The notes under the pieces were generated by a model that did no database searches, had not been told where the DNA came from, and saw only the letters and a program-made list of their open reading frames with translations. The position numbers were made by a program, and so were the translations under genes. From CAVTTH01 sp963737545 (lineage in GTDB: Bacteria > Verrucomicrobiota > Verrucomicrobiia > Chthoniobacterales > UBA10450), in NCBI GenBank assembly GCA_963737545.1, contig CAVTTH010000001.1:248001-312000 (forward strand): DNA of 64,000 nt, read 5' to 3'. Position 1 is the first letter of the stretch, and every line of letters begins with the position of its first letter. Positions 54,417 to 61,978 of this stretch are shown piece after piece.

Positions 54417-54716
54417 GTGGAGCTCATTCAAATTTACCAATGCATGTGCGATCAGACGCGGTTGCGCATTTTGCATTTGCTCGGGCAGGGCCCCCTCTGT
54501 GTCTGTCATTTGCAGGAAGTCCTGAAGGAGCCGCAGGTAAAGGTTTCAAAACACCTCGCCTATTTACGAAGCAAGGGAATGGTGGAAGCGAAGCGGCAGG
54601 GAAATTGGATGATCTATTCCTTGCCCGCCAAACGAGCGGTGGAACTGGAGACGAATATGAAATGCTTGCAGGATTGCGTGCAATCGCACCCGCAATTCCA
54701 ACGCGACCTGAGATAG
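54417..54716 (+). CDS. arsR: ArsR family transcriptional repressor
   Basis: A 99-residue winged-helix repressor from GTG 54417, giving the usual family length; the frame is open upstream to 54258 but that part overlaps the DUF6428 gene. Metalloid-binding cysteines are likely those in QGPLCVCHLQEVL, the ELCVCDL-type site in the DNA-recognition region. VSKHLAYLRSKGMVEAKRQGNWMIYSL forms the recognition helix and wing. Two more Cys occur near the C-terminus (MKCLQDCVQSHP). It should be released by As(III). Confidence 0.95.
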   Translation: MELIQIYQCMCDQTRLRILHLLGQGPLCVCHLQEVLKEPQVKVSKHLAYLRSKGMVEAKRQGNWMIYSLPAKRAVELETNMKCLQDCVQSHPQFQRDLR

Positions 54717-54784
54717 CTCAACGCGGCTCGCTCCCGTTGCAGATTGCCGGCCCGAAACTCAAAACCAACCGTCAAAGCTGCTCG

Positions 54785-55219
54785 ATGAAAAAAAAGAAGG
54801 TTCTCTTCATTTGCGTCCACAACAGCGCACGCAGCCAGATGGCGGAGGCGTTTCTAAATCAGATCTGTGGCGCCAAGTTCGAAGCGCAGAGCGCTGGTTT
54901 GGAACCGGGCGTTCTCAATCCGAATGTCGTCGAAGTGATGCGCGAGGTCGGCGTCGATCTCTCGCGCAAAAAGACGCAGGCGGTGTTCGATGTTTACAAA
55001 TCCGGCCAGCTTTTCTCCCACGTGATCACTGTTTGCAGCGAATCCGAAGCAGCCGGCTGCCCCATCTTTCCCGGTGTTACCCATCGACTGCACTGGCCGT
55101 TCGATGATCCCTCGGGTTTCGAAGGTGATCGGGAAACAAAGCTGGAGAAAACACGGCTGGTGCGAGACGCAATCAAAGCAAAGATTGAGGAATGGTGCGC
55201 GGAAGTTGATCCCAACTAG
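54785..55219 (+). CDS. arsC: arsenate reductase, low-molecular-weight phosphatase type
   Basis: A 144-residue thioredoxin-linked type arsenate reductase. The phosphatase loop C10-V-H-N-S-A-R16 lies in VLFICVHNSARSQMAEAFLNQ, and the second pair of cysteines in VCSESEAAGCPIFPG fits the Cys relay that forms a disulfide during As(V) reduction. The product As(III) would be pumped out by the nearby ACR3. It follows arsR on the same strand after 68 bases. Confidence 0.95.
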   Translation: MKKKKVLFICVHNSARSQMAEAFLNQICGAKFEAQSAGLEPGVLNPNVVEVMREVGVDLSRKKTQAVFDVYKSGQLFSHVITVCSESEAAGCPIFPGVTHRLHWPFDDPSGFEGDRETKLEKTRLVRDAIKAKIEEWCAEVDPN

Positions 55220-55243
55220 AATGGGCGCGGCAACTATTTCACG

Positions 55244-55993
55244 TCACGGCTGCCAGCCGCCAACCGCCTGAATCGGTTCCTTCTTGCCGAGTTCAGTGAC
55301 CCATGCGGCGATCGCAGCACGGGAATCCGAAGTCTTCGCCTCTGTGCTCGCAGGCAAGCGGACTTCCATTGAACCGGAAGCGAGCGGCGCATCAACGAGA
55401 GAGAGAACGACAAAGTCATGCCGCAATTGCCGCCCGCTATTTTCTCCCGCCTTGACATCGATTTTGAGTCCGAAACCGAGCCGGGCGACATGAACATCAA
55501 AGGAACGGCCATCGGCTTTGGTCGGTTGAAATGTTGCCATGGCGCGGTCGGGACCGGTCATCGAGATTTTTAGAATCCCGGGTGTTTCGGCGGAGGCAGA
55601 TGGGATCCCGTTGTTTCGCCATTCGCGTCCGTCGAGAACAAAACCCGGTGTGTAGACGCTGCTGCTATTCCAGCTGGCGGAGTAGGCGTATTGCCGCGCC
55701 GTCCACGTTTTGGAAGCAAATGGATCGCGCCAGCCGAGGCGGTCCCAGTAATCGACGTGAAAGGCGACTGGAACAAAATCCTGCCAGAGCCCCGGCGCGT
55801 CTTTCAATTTGCTCAGCCAGGTTTCCGCCGGCGGGCAGCTGCTGCAGCCTTCCGAGGTGAAGAGCTCCAAAAGATGCGTTCGCGTTGGTTTGCTCGTCAA
55901 AATGAGCTCGCTTCCTTCGGCAGAAAGCGCGACAGAAAATCCGGCGACGACGACGATCGATAATGCCGATTTAAACGTGCGACTGAGCAGCAT
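55244..55993 (-). CDS. DUF1223 family secreted protein
   Basis: A 249-residue protein with a signal peptide (MLLSRTFKSALSIVVVAGFSVALSAEGS). The DUF1223 core begins LLELFTSEGCSSCPPAETWLSKL, with a C-x2-C pair as in thioredoxin-like folds, and continues VPVAFHVDYWDRLGWRDPF, ARQYAYSASWNSSSVYTPGFVLDGREW. The function is unknown; a redox role is possible. It converges on arsC, and nothing besides position links it to arsenic. Confidence 0.9.
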   Translation of the reverse strand: MLLSRTFKSALSIVVVAGFSVALSAEGSELILTSKPTRTHLLELFTSEGCSSCPPAETWLSKLKDAPGLWQDFVPVAFHVDYWDRLGWRDPFASKTWTARQYAYSASWNSSSVYTPGFVLDGREWRNNGIPSASAETPGILKISMTGPDRAMATFQPTKADGRSFDVHVARLGFGLKIDVKAGENSGRQLRHDFVVLSLVDAPLASGSMEVRLPASTEAKTSDSRAAIAAWVTELGKKEPIQAVGGWQP

Positions 55994-56142
55994 GCTGAAG
56001 AACCCTTATTTCCGAACACGAACACTGAACATTATATGTGATGCCGCAAGCATGCTCTCTTTTCCTCAATCGGATTGAAGTAGCCTGCCGGTTCTGAGGG
56101 GCCGGGCCGACTCGTTAGGCAATAATCCAGGCGGGATCGCAA

Positions 56143-57004
56143 TTACTCCGTCAGTCTATCCGCGGGCTGCACCGGTCGCTCGGGTCGCTCTCCGTTTGGC
56201 AGTCGCCACACCCTTTGCTCTCGAAAGGGGAGTGCGAGCAACTTTCCCAGGGTTAGCTCGTGTTCGTCGCGATAGGCGGCGACCCCGATCGTGATGTCGT
56301 TCTGGGGAATATCGCGACGCAATGTGCCGTGAAGTTTGTCCCACCAGCAAAAAATCGTGCCCCAGTTCGAATCTGTTTCGCGCTTCACGATGGAATGATG
56401 AATGCCGTGCATGCGCGGAGTGACGAGGATCACGTCCAGAACGCGCTCGAGTCGGATAGGCAACTTCCAATTTGAATGATGAAAGAGCGTTGCCGCTTCG
56501 AAAACGAGGAAGAAAATAAGAAACGTCATCGGGGCGATGCCAAAGAGGAGAACTGCCAGCGAGAGGAATCCGACCGAGAAAAACATTTCGCCAAAATGGA
56601 ATCGCGCTGCCGTGCTCACGTCCAGATCAAGGTCGGTATGATGGACATTGTGAAAGCGCCAGAAAATTGGAACGATGTGATTCGCCCAATGCCACCACCA
56701 ATAGGCGTAGTCCAGAACCAAGAATGTCGCGCACAACTTCGTCCATCCCGGCAACGAAAGCCAGTTCAGCAAACCAAGATGACGTTCGCTTGCCCACGCA
56801 GCCACAACCAAGTGGGATCGGCAACATGGCCAGACGAATGATGGCAAACCCCGGGATGGCGAAGACATAATTGCGCACCAGCCGACGCAGCATGTTGAAA
56901 TGCTGGCGGCGCAACGGAAAGCGCCATTGCAGCAGAAGCAGACCGATGAACACACCAACCAGCAGCGGTTGGCCGAGAGTGTCCATCAGTGGAATCACGC
57001 GCAC
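56143..57004 (-). CDS. sterol desaturase/fatty acid hydroxylase family protein, frameshifted
   Basis: A di-iron membrane oxygenase of about 287 residues (ATG 57004, or 56986). Histidine motifs are complete: WWWHWANHIVPIFWRFHNVHH, FHHSNWKL and RMHGIHHSI. The N-terminal membrane part (PLLVGVFIGLLLLQWRFPLRR...VFAIPGFAIIRLAMLPI) is in a different frame from the rest (LVVAAWASERHLGLLNWLSLPGW). The break is near 56815 in a CCC run and the span is 3n+1; removal of one base restores it. The substrate (sterol, hopanoid, carotenoid or fatty acid) cannot be told. Confidence 0.87.
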
Positions 57005-57075
57005 GGTTCGTTATGAACGAGGTTTCGACAATATCAACCGGCAGTTCCCAGACACGGTGCACTGAATGCGGTCCG

Positions 57076-57876
57076 ATGCGGGCCGAGATCTCCATCATCG
57101 TTCCGGTCTTCAACGAAGCCAGCCTGATCCAACCGTTCCTCCACCACCTTCGCGAGCGCGCGCTCGGCGCAGAAATTATCGTCGTGGACGGCGGAAGCAG
57201 CGATGCCACGGTCGACTTGGCGCAGCCGTTTTGCACACACGTTGTCACAAGTGCCAAAGGGCGGGCGGAGCAAATGAACACGGGCGCGCGGGTTGCGCGT
57301 GGCGATGTGTTCTGGTTCCTGCATGCCGACTCGTGCATTCCTGATGGAGCGGCCATTTCAATAAGCGAGGCCCTTGAGCACAGAGGAACCGTCGGCGGAT
57401 TCTTTCGCATTCGGTTGCCGTCCGATCGCTGGATCTATCGCGTCACGGATACACTGGCCCACTATCTCGGTTTGATCACACGCATTCGATTCGGCGATCA
57501 CGGCATTTTCTGTCAGCGCGCAACGTTCGAAGAAATCGGCGGGTTTCCAACTGTGCCCCTGATGGAAGACGTCGAGTTTTATCGGGCGCTGCGCCACCGG
57601 GGCCGGGTTTTCGTGGTGAGCACTCCGATCCTAACGAGTCCGCGGCGCTTCGAACAAGCGGGAGCGATGCGCCTGACGCTCGCCTACGCGTTAATCTCTG
57701 CGCTCTACCTTATCGGAGTTCCACTCAGGGTTCTCCATGCGATCTACCAGCGGACCTGTACCAATATGAAACCGCTTCGGTGGTTGATCTCCTGTTGGCA
57801 GAAGGAGCCCCGGCGGATTGATCCCGCTTCAGTTTACCCGCCGCCATGCCCCTGTGCCGTCGACTGCATTTGCTGA
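57076..57876 (+). CDS. TIGR04283-type arsenosugar glycosyltransferase (GT2)
   Basis: A 266-residue family 2 glycosyltransferase. AEISIIVPVFNEASLIQPFL, EIIVVDGGSSDATVDLAQP, the metal-binding FLHADSCIPDGA and FGDHGIFCQRATFEEIGGFPTVPLMEDVEF are the usual blocks of the radical-SAM-associated transferase 2 group, which is found with ArsS in arsenosugar pathways. I start at the ATG at 57076. A C-terminal membrane segment (AYALISALYLIGVPLRVLHAIY) is present. The end overlaps the convergent gene by 43 bases. Confidence 0.87.
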   Translation: MRAEISIIVPVFNEASLIQPFLHHLRERALGAEIIVVDGGSSDATVDLAQPFCTHVVTSAKGRAEQMNTGARVARGDVFWFLHADSCIPDGAAISISEALEHRGTVGGFFRIRLPSDRWIYRVTDTLAHYLGLITRIRFGDHGIFCQRATFEEIGGFPTVPLMEDVEFYRALRHRGRVFVVSTPILTSPRRFEQAGAMRLTLAYALISALYLIGVPLRVLHAIYQRTCTNMKPLRWLISCWQKEPRRIDPASVYPPPCPCAVDCIC

Positions 57877-58382
57877 ACTTTGTCTCTGCTCAAGGTGCCC
57901 TGGGTTTTGGCCTCGAGTGCGTCGGATGACCCTTCCTCCGCCCAGTGACCGGGCAAATTGCTGCCTATCTTGCGTGGAATCCAAACCATTTTCTTTTTCT
58001 CCGCCACATTGGGTCCGGCCGCAATCTGGCCGGAGACGTTCGCGCCCGGCCCAACGTCGACGTTGAGTGCGATCCCGCCAACCAAGCTGTCGCCCGCGAC
58101 ATTTTGCTTTCCCGACGCCTTGGTTCCGGCGATCGCAATCGAGAATTGCTTATTTTTTACGTCCATCGGTCTTTTGGAACGGAATTCGAGCGTGTAAGCG
58201 CCGGGCGGAAGACTTCCGATGGCGAAGTTGCCGCCGGAATCCGTCTTCAGCTGCTTCACGATTTTGCCGCTGGGCCGTTGTTTCACAGTCACGTCGACTC
58301 CGGGAGCATTGGCGCCGGCGTAAATCGTGGAGGCAGCAAAGAAAACAGAGAGGAGCAAACCATGGCACACCGTGTTGTTCAT
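57834..58382 (-). CDS. secreted protein with carboxypeptidase-regulatory-like fold
   Basis: A 182-residue protein from the ATG at 58380-58382 with a signal peptide (MNNTVCHGLLLSVFFAASTIYAGA). The segment VTVKQRPSGKIVKQLKTDSGGNFAIGSLPPGAYTLEFRSK is the beta-sandwich pattern of CarboxypepD_reg-like domains. The rest (GVALNVDVGPGANVSGQI-like Gly-rich, then WIPRKIGSNLPGHWAEEG) is less ordered. Its role is unknown, probably at the cell surface or in the periplasm. Confidence 0.75.
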   Translation of the reverse strand: MNNTVCHGLLLSVFFAASTIYAGANAPGVDVTVKQRPSGKIVKQLKTDSGGNFAIGSLPPGAYTLEFRSKRPMDVKNKQFSIAIAGTKASGKQNVAGDSLVGGIALNVDVGPGANVSGQIAAGPNVAEKKKMVWIPRKIGSNLPGHWAEEGSSDALEAKTQGTLSRDKVQQMQSTAQGHGGG

Positions 58383-58482
58383 AATAACTTCGACGATATC
58401 GTGCGATTTCGCGACGGCCAAGCAAAAAGCGGGAGCCTCGTTCCAAATCGGGAGCTCGATTTGGATGCGGCTATTACGTGGA

Positions 58483-59379
58483 TCAACGGAGGCTGCGGCC
58501 CACTTGCTCGACGACCTGGACGTACGCTTTCAAAGCAGCCGATGGATCCTCGCTCCTCCACGCGACACAGCCTTCCGTCGCCACCGTAGGGGGCTTGAAC
58601 AACCGGAACACGACATTATCATGCTCAAGTCTTTTTAGTTGCTCTGGCACGAGAGCAACACCCAATCCTGCAGCTACGGCGTGAATCATCGTTCGTTCAA
58701 GATCGACATCTTGCAACACCTTGGGGGTAAATCCGGCACGCTCACACGTCGTCGTCAGCCACTCGCGATAGCCCGGATAGCTTGGTTCGGACATTCCGAT
58801 GAAAAACATGGGCGCGAGAGCCTTCAACTCGACCGTCGTTTTGCCCGCCAGCGGATTGTCTTTCGGCAAGGCGGCGACGGTTTTGTAGGACGCAATAGCC
58901 CGGAATTCCAATCCGCGCCGCGCGATCGGCTGATGTAATCCAACGAAACCAAGATCGAGCTTGCCATCTTCAAGCGCGCGAAACTGCTCACCGCATGACA
59001 TGTCGAAGAGATTTACCGAAACGGTGGGAAACAATTGATGGAAAGAAGCGAGAGTCTTCGGCAGCAAATTGTAGAACAGATTGCTGACGTAACCAACATT
59101 GAGTGCGCGGATCTCGCCGCTGTGAAATCGCCGGACCGACTCGACAGTTGTGGCTGCGAGAGCAAGAACGCGCCTGGCGTCGGTGAGAAATGAGCGGCCC
59201 TCATCCGTCAGCGTGACCTGCTGCTTTGTGCGATTTAGAAGCCGGACGCCCAGCTCTTCCTCGAGATCCTTAATCTGCCGGGTCAGTGAAGGTTGCGCGG
59301 TGTGCAGCTTTTTGGCCGCTTTTGTGAAGCTGAGCGCTTCCGCGACGCCGACGAAGTAGCGCAAATGACGAAGTTCCAT
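58483..59379 (-). CDS. LysR family transcriptional regulator
   Basis: A 298-residue LysR regulator. The winged helix-turn-helix is MELRHLRYFVGVAEALSFTKAAKKLHTAQPSLTRQIKDLEEELGVRLL; the effector domain (about residues 90-295) includes LNVGYVSNLFYNLLPKTLASFHQLFP. It resembles the CatM/BenM/HcaR group. It is divergent from the osmC-like gene (about 200 bases between starts), which is the usual target arrangement, so it may control osmC and the PAS kinase. Confidence 0.94.
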   Translation of the reverse strand: MELRHLRYFVGVAEALSFTKAAKKLHTAQPSLTRQIKDLEEELGVRLLNRTKQQVTLTDEGRSFLTDARRVLALAATTVESVRRFHSGEIRALNVGYVSNLFYNLLPKTLASFHQLFPTVSVNLFDMSCGEQFRALEDGKLDLGFVGLHQPIARRGLEFRAIASYKTVAALPKDNPLAGKTTVELKALAPMFFIGMSEPSYPGYREWLTTTCERAGFTPKVLQDVDLERTMIHAVAAGLGVALVPEQLKRLEHDNVVFRLFKPPTVATEGCVAWRSEDPSAALKAYVQVVEQVGRSLR

Positions 59380-59576
59380 CGGTGCTGAGACATCTACCTA
59401 AACTTACCGAGCATGCTAACGCAAAAATATCTCCGATTCTGACAGGCTGCTCGCCTTTAGGCAAACGGACATACTTAAACAGTATGACGTGCTACCCAGA
59501 AGATATTGGCCGGACAACGACTGGAAGCGTATCTGCTCCACGCCGGCTGATCTTTGGATTTGCTGGCCGCTCATTC

Positions 59577-60002
59577 ATGAACCGACACGCCTCAGCCGTT
59601 TGGAAAGGAAACCTCCGTCAAGGCGAAGGGACATTAACCACCGACAGCGGCGTCCTTGCGGAATCCCAGTATTCTTTTGGCACTTATTTTCTTGAGGGGA
59701 TCGGAACCAATCCCGACGAGCTCATCGCCGCATCGCTGGGCGGATGTTTTTCCATGACCCTGTCGAGCGAGCTCGGTCTCCGCGGTTTTCACCCCGAGCG
59801 CATCGAAACGATTGCGACCGCGACCCTGGAAGATTTGGCCGCGGGCTGGACGGTCACGCACATGCAAATCGACGTCCGTGCCGACGTTCCTGACGCCTCT
59901 CAAGCGCGTTTCATGGATGCCGCGATCGCCGCAAAAGCCAAATGTCCCATCGCTCGTCTGCTCAACACCAACATCTCCATGACCGCGAGTCTCAACCCAT
60001 GA
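59577..60002 (+). CDS. OsmC family peroxiredoxin-like protein
   Basis: A 141-residue OsmC/Ohr-family protein, which reduces organic hydroperoxides with two cysteines. Both are visible: the first in NPDELIAASLGGCFSMTLSSEL, the second in AAIAAKAKCPIARLL. The start is the ATG at 59577 (NRHASAVWKGNLRQGEGTL after Met), matching OsmC family openings. Its stop overlaps the start of the PAS kinase by 4 bases (ATGA), so both are made from one message. Confidence 0.94.
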   Translation: MNRHASAVWKGNLRQGEGTLTTDSGVLAESQYSFGTYFLEGIGTNPDELIAASLGGCFSMTLSSELGLRGFHPERIETIATATLEDLAAGWTVTHMQIDVRADVPDASQARFMDAAIAAKAKCPIARLLNTNISMTASLNP

Positions 60003-61279
60003 CCTCAAAAACGTTCACCAGCCAGGCGAACCTCATGCCGGCCAGCGGGAGAGGAAACTCGTTGGAGCTTGCCCCGGAAGTATCGGAGCTGCGCTACCGC
60101 CGGTTATTCGAGACTGCGCAGGATGGCATCCTGATTCTCGACGCGAATACCGGAAAGATCATCGATGTAAATCCATTTCTGCTCGATCTGCTCGACTATC
60201 CGTTTGAAAGCATGATAGGCCTGCGGCTCTGGGAAATCGGCCAGTTCAAAGACATCGCAGCGAATCAGGCCGCTTTCGAAGCTCTTCAAACCAACGAGTA
60301 CATCCGATATGAAAACCTGCCCCTCCGCACGAAAACCGGCAAGGAAATCCAAGTCGAGTTCGTCAGCAATGTCTACTTTGTCGGTTCAGCTAAAGTGATC
60401 CAATGCAACATCCGCGATATCAGTGTGCGCGTGCGGGCGGCAGTTCAGGCGGCGTCCAAGAGCCACACCGACACCCTCGAGCTCGCAGGCCAGGCAAGAA
60501 ATGAACTAATCGCTGTGCTCTCTCACGAGCTGCGCACTCCGCTCTCGGCCATCTCGTCAATGATTGAGGTGCTCGAGCTGGGTCACGATGGCATCGGCAC
60601 GTCCTCCCACATGGATTTGCCACCACTGTTCGATAAGTCCGCCTTGGCCTTCATGCGCCGCAATGTTCAAAGTCTAGTGCGTCTAGTCGCCGAGTTTCTC
60701 GCCTTCACCCATATCGCAAACGAGGCCCTGGGACTGGAGCTCGTTAAGGTAGACGCGCACGAAGTGATCCGCTTTGCCCTCAGGAATCTCGAGGGCCAGC
60801 AGAAAGGAGCTGGAATTGGGATCGATCTCCAATTGCGGGCTCGGCATAGCGACATCCGAGCCGATGCGCTCAAGCTCGAACAGATTCTCTCGAATTTAAT
60901 TGGGAACGCGCTGAAGTTCACGCCGAGAGGGGGCAAGGTTTCAATCGTCACCCGCAATGAGGCAAACGGCGAGCTGGTTGTCGAAGTGAGCGACACCGGG
61001 ATCGGCATTCCAGCAGACGCACTCTCCCGGATTTTTTCACCGTTCGAGCAAGGAGATTCGTCCGTTCATCGACGCTACGGCGGTCTCGGTCTCGGCCTTT
61101 CGATCGCGAATACCTTGATAAAAGCGCATGGTGCCACTCTGGAAGTGGCGAGCGAGGGATTAGATAGAGGCGCGAAGTTTACCGCGCGTTTCAAAATAGA
61201 CGATTCGACCACTGAAGCCCGCGAGGATGAATATCCTATCGCGGCATATGAAGCCGGCCCACACCTGGTACAAGCGTGA
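59999..61279 (+). CDS. PAS domain sensor histidine kinase
   Basis: A 426-residue cytosolic kinase. A PAS domain (about residues 30-145, YRRLFETAQDGILILDANTGKIIDVNPFLLDLLDYPFESMIG) is followed by HisKA with the phospho-His in LIAVLSHELRTPLSAISSM and an ATPase domain (NLIGNALKFTPRGGKV, DTGIGIPADALSRIFSPFEQ, GGLGLGLSIANTLIKAHG). No membrane segment. It is coupled to the osmC-like gene by overlap, so redox or peroxide sensing is a fair guess. No response regulator is adjacent. Confidence 0.93.
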   Translation: MTSKTFTSQANLMPASGRGNSLELAPEVSELRYRRLFETAQDGILILDANTGKIIDVNPFLLDLLDYPFESMIGLRLWEIGQFKDIAANQAAFEALQTNEYIRYENLPLRTKTGKEIQVEFVSNVYFVGSAKVIQCNIRDISVRVRAAVQAASKSHTDTLELAGQARNELIAVLSHELRTPLSAISSMIEVLELGHDGIGTSSHMDLPPLFDKSALAFMRRNVQSLVRLVAEFLAFTHIANEALGLELVKVDAHEVIRFALRNLEGQQKGAGIGIDLQLRARHSDIRADALKLEQILSNLIGNALKFTPRGGKVSIVTRNEANGELVVEVSDTGIGIPADALSRIFSPFEQGDSSVHRRYGGLGLGLSIANTLIKAHGATLEVASEGLDRGAKFTARFKIDDSTTEAREDEYPIAAYEAGPHLVQA

Positions 61280-61289
61280 AACTCAAATT

Positions 61290-61706
61290 ATGGAACCAAC
61301 TATTACACAGAATGGCGGCCTGTTCGCCGCCCAACACAGGTCAGCGAAAAGGTCCGCGCAAAGAAATCGTCGCCCGTCCTGTGAGGCACGCATCGCGAAC
61401 GCCCCCAAGGCAACCTCGACCTTGCAAACGTCTGTCGGCGAATTTGCGTTTCAACAAACTGCACTCGGTTGTCATCTCCAGCTCCTCCTCGGCGATGCTC
61501 GTTGGCCGCTCGGATTGTATGGGACCAGTGAAGCGGCTGTCCGAGCGGTGAAAAATCGCAGGACGGGTTTCCGCACGTGGGATGCGTTGAAACGCAGGAC
61601 AGCTACCACTCAAATCGGTACGCTGAGTCGCTGGAACACAGGCGATCGTGCACTGGCCAAATTGTCATCTCACTGTACTGGATCCTGGGCGCCTCTCGAT
61701 ATCTAG
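61290..61706 (+). CDS. hypothetical protein (138 aa)
   Basis: A basic protein from the ATG at 61290, 10 bases after the PAS kinase. The first 50 residues look low-grade, but FQQTALGCHLQLLLGDARWPLGLYGTSEAAVRAVKNRRTGFRTWDALKRR then QIGTLSRWN has a convincing small-domain look, with a hydrophobic core and repeated aromatic positions. I do not recognise a family. An overlapping frame (61276-61551) is less protein-like. Confidence 0.5.
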   Translation: MEPTITQNGGLFAAQHRSAKRSAQRNRRPSCEARIANAPKATSTLQTSVGEFAFQQTALGCHLQLLLGDARWPLGLYGTSEAAVRAVKNRRTGFRTWDALKRRTATTQIGTLSRWNTGDRALAKLSSHCTGSWAPLDI

Positions 61707-61761
61707 GAATTTGTAACTTCGGGACTTGTGAAAGGGTGCGGGTAAAAGTAGAAATCACTGC

Positions 61762-61908
61762 ATGGGTTTAATTCTTCTTATCGTTGTAATTCTGTTGTTA
61801 GTCGGGGCTTTCCCGACAGGCGGTTATGGATTCGGCTACGCGTCGCACGGAATAATCGGAACCATTCTCGTCATCGTTTTGATTCTGTATTTGCTCGGTC
61901 GCCTGTAA
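61762..61908 (+). CDS. DUF3309 family small membrane protein
   Basis: A 48-residue protein below usual ORF cut-offs. MGLILLIVVILLLVGAFPTG then GYGFGYASHGIIGTILVIVLILYLLGRL shows two hydrophobic segments around a Gly/Tyr-rich loop, exactly the layout of DUF3309 proteins (LLILLLVGALPTWPYSRGWGYGPSGGLGLVLLILLVLLLLGRL-like). Function unknown. ATG 61762, TAA 61906-61908. Confidence 0.85.
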   Translation: MGLILLIVVILLLVGAFPTGGYGFGYASHGIIGTILVIVLILYLLGRL

Positions 61909-61978
61909 GGTGCGCGATGTAGATGGAACGTTCGCTCGACATTGATTTGTCGCGAGCGATCGCGGCCGGCGTGTGTGA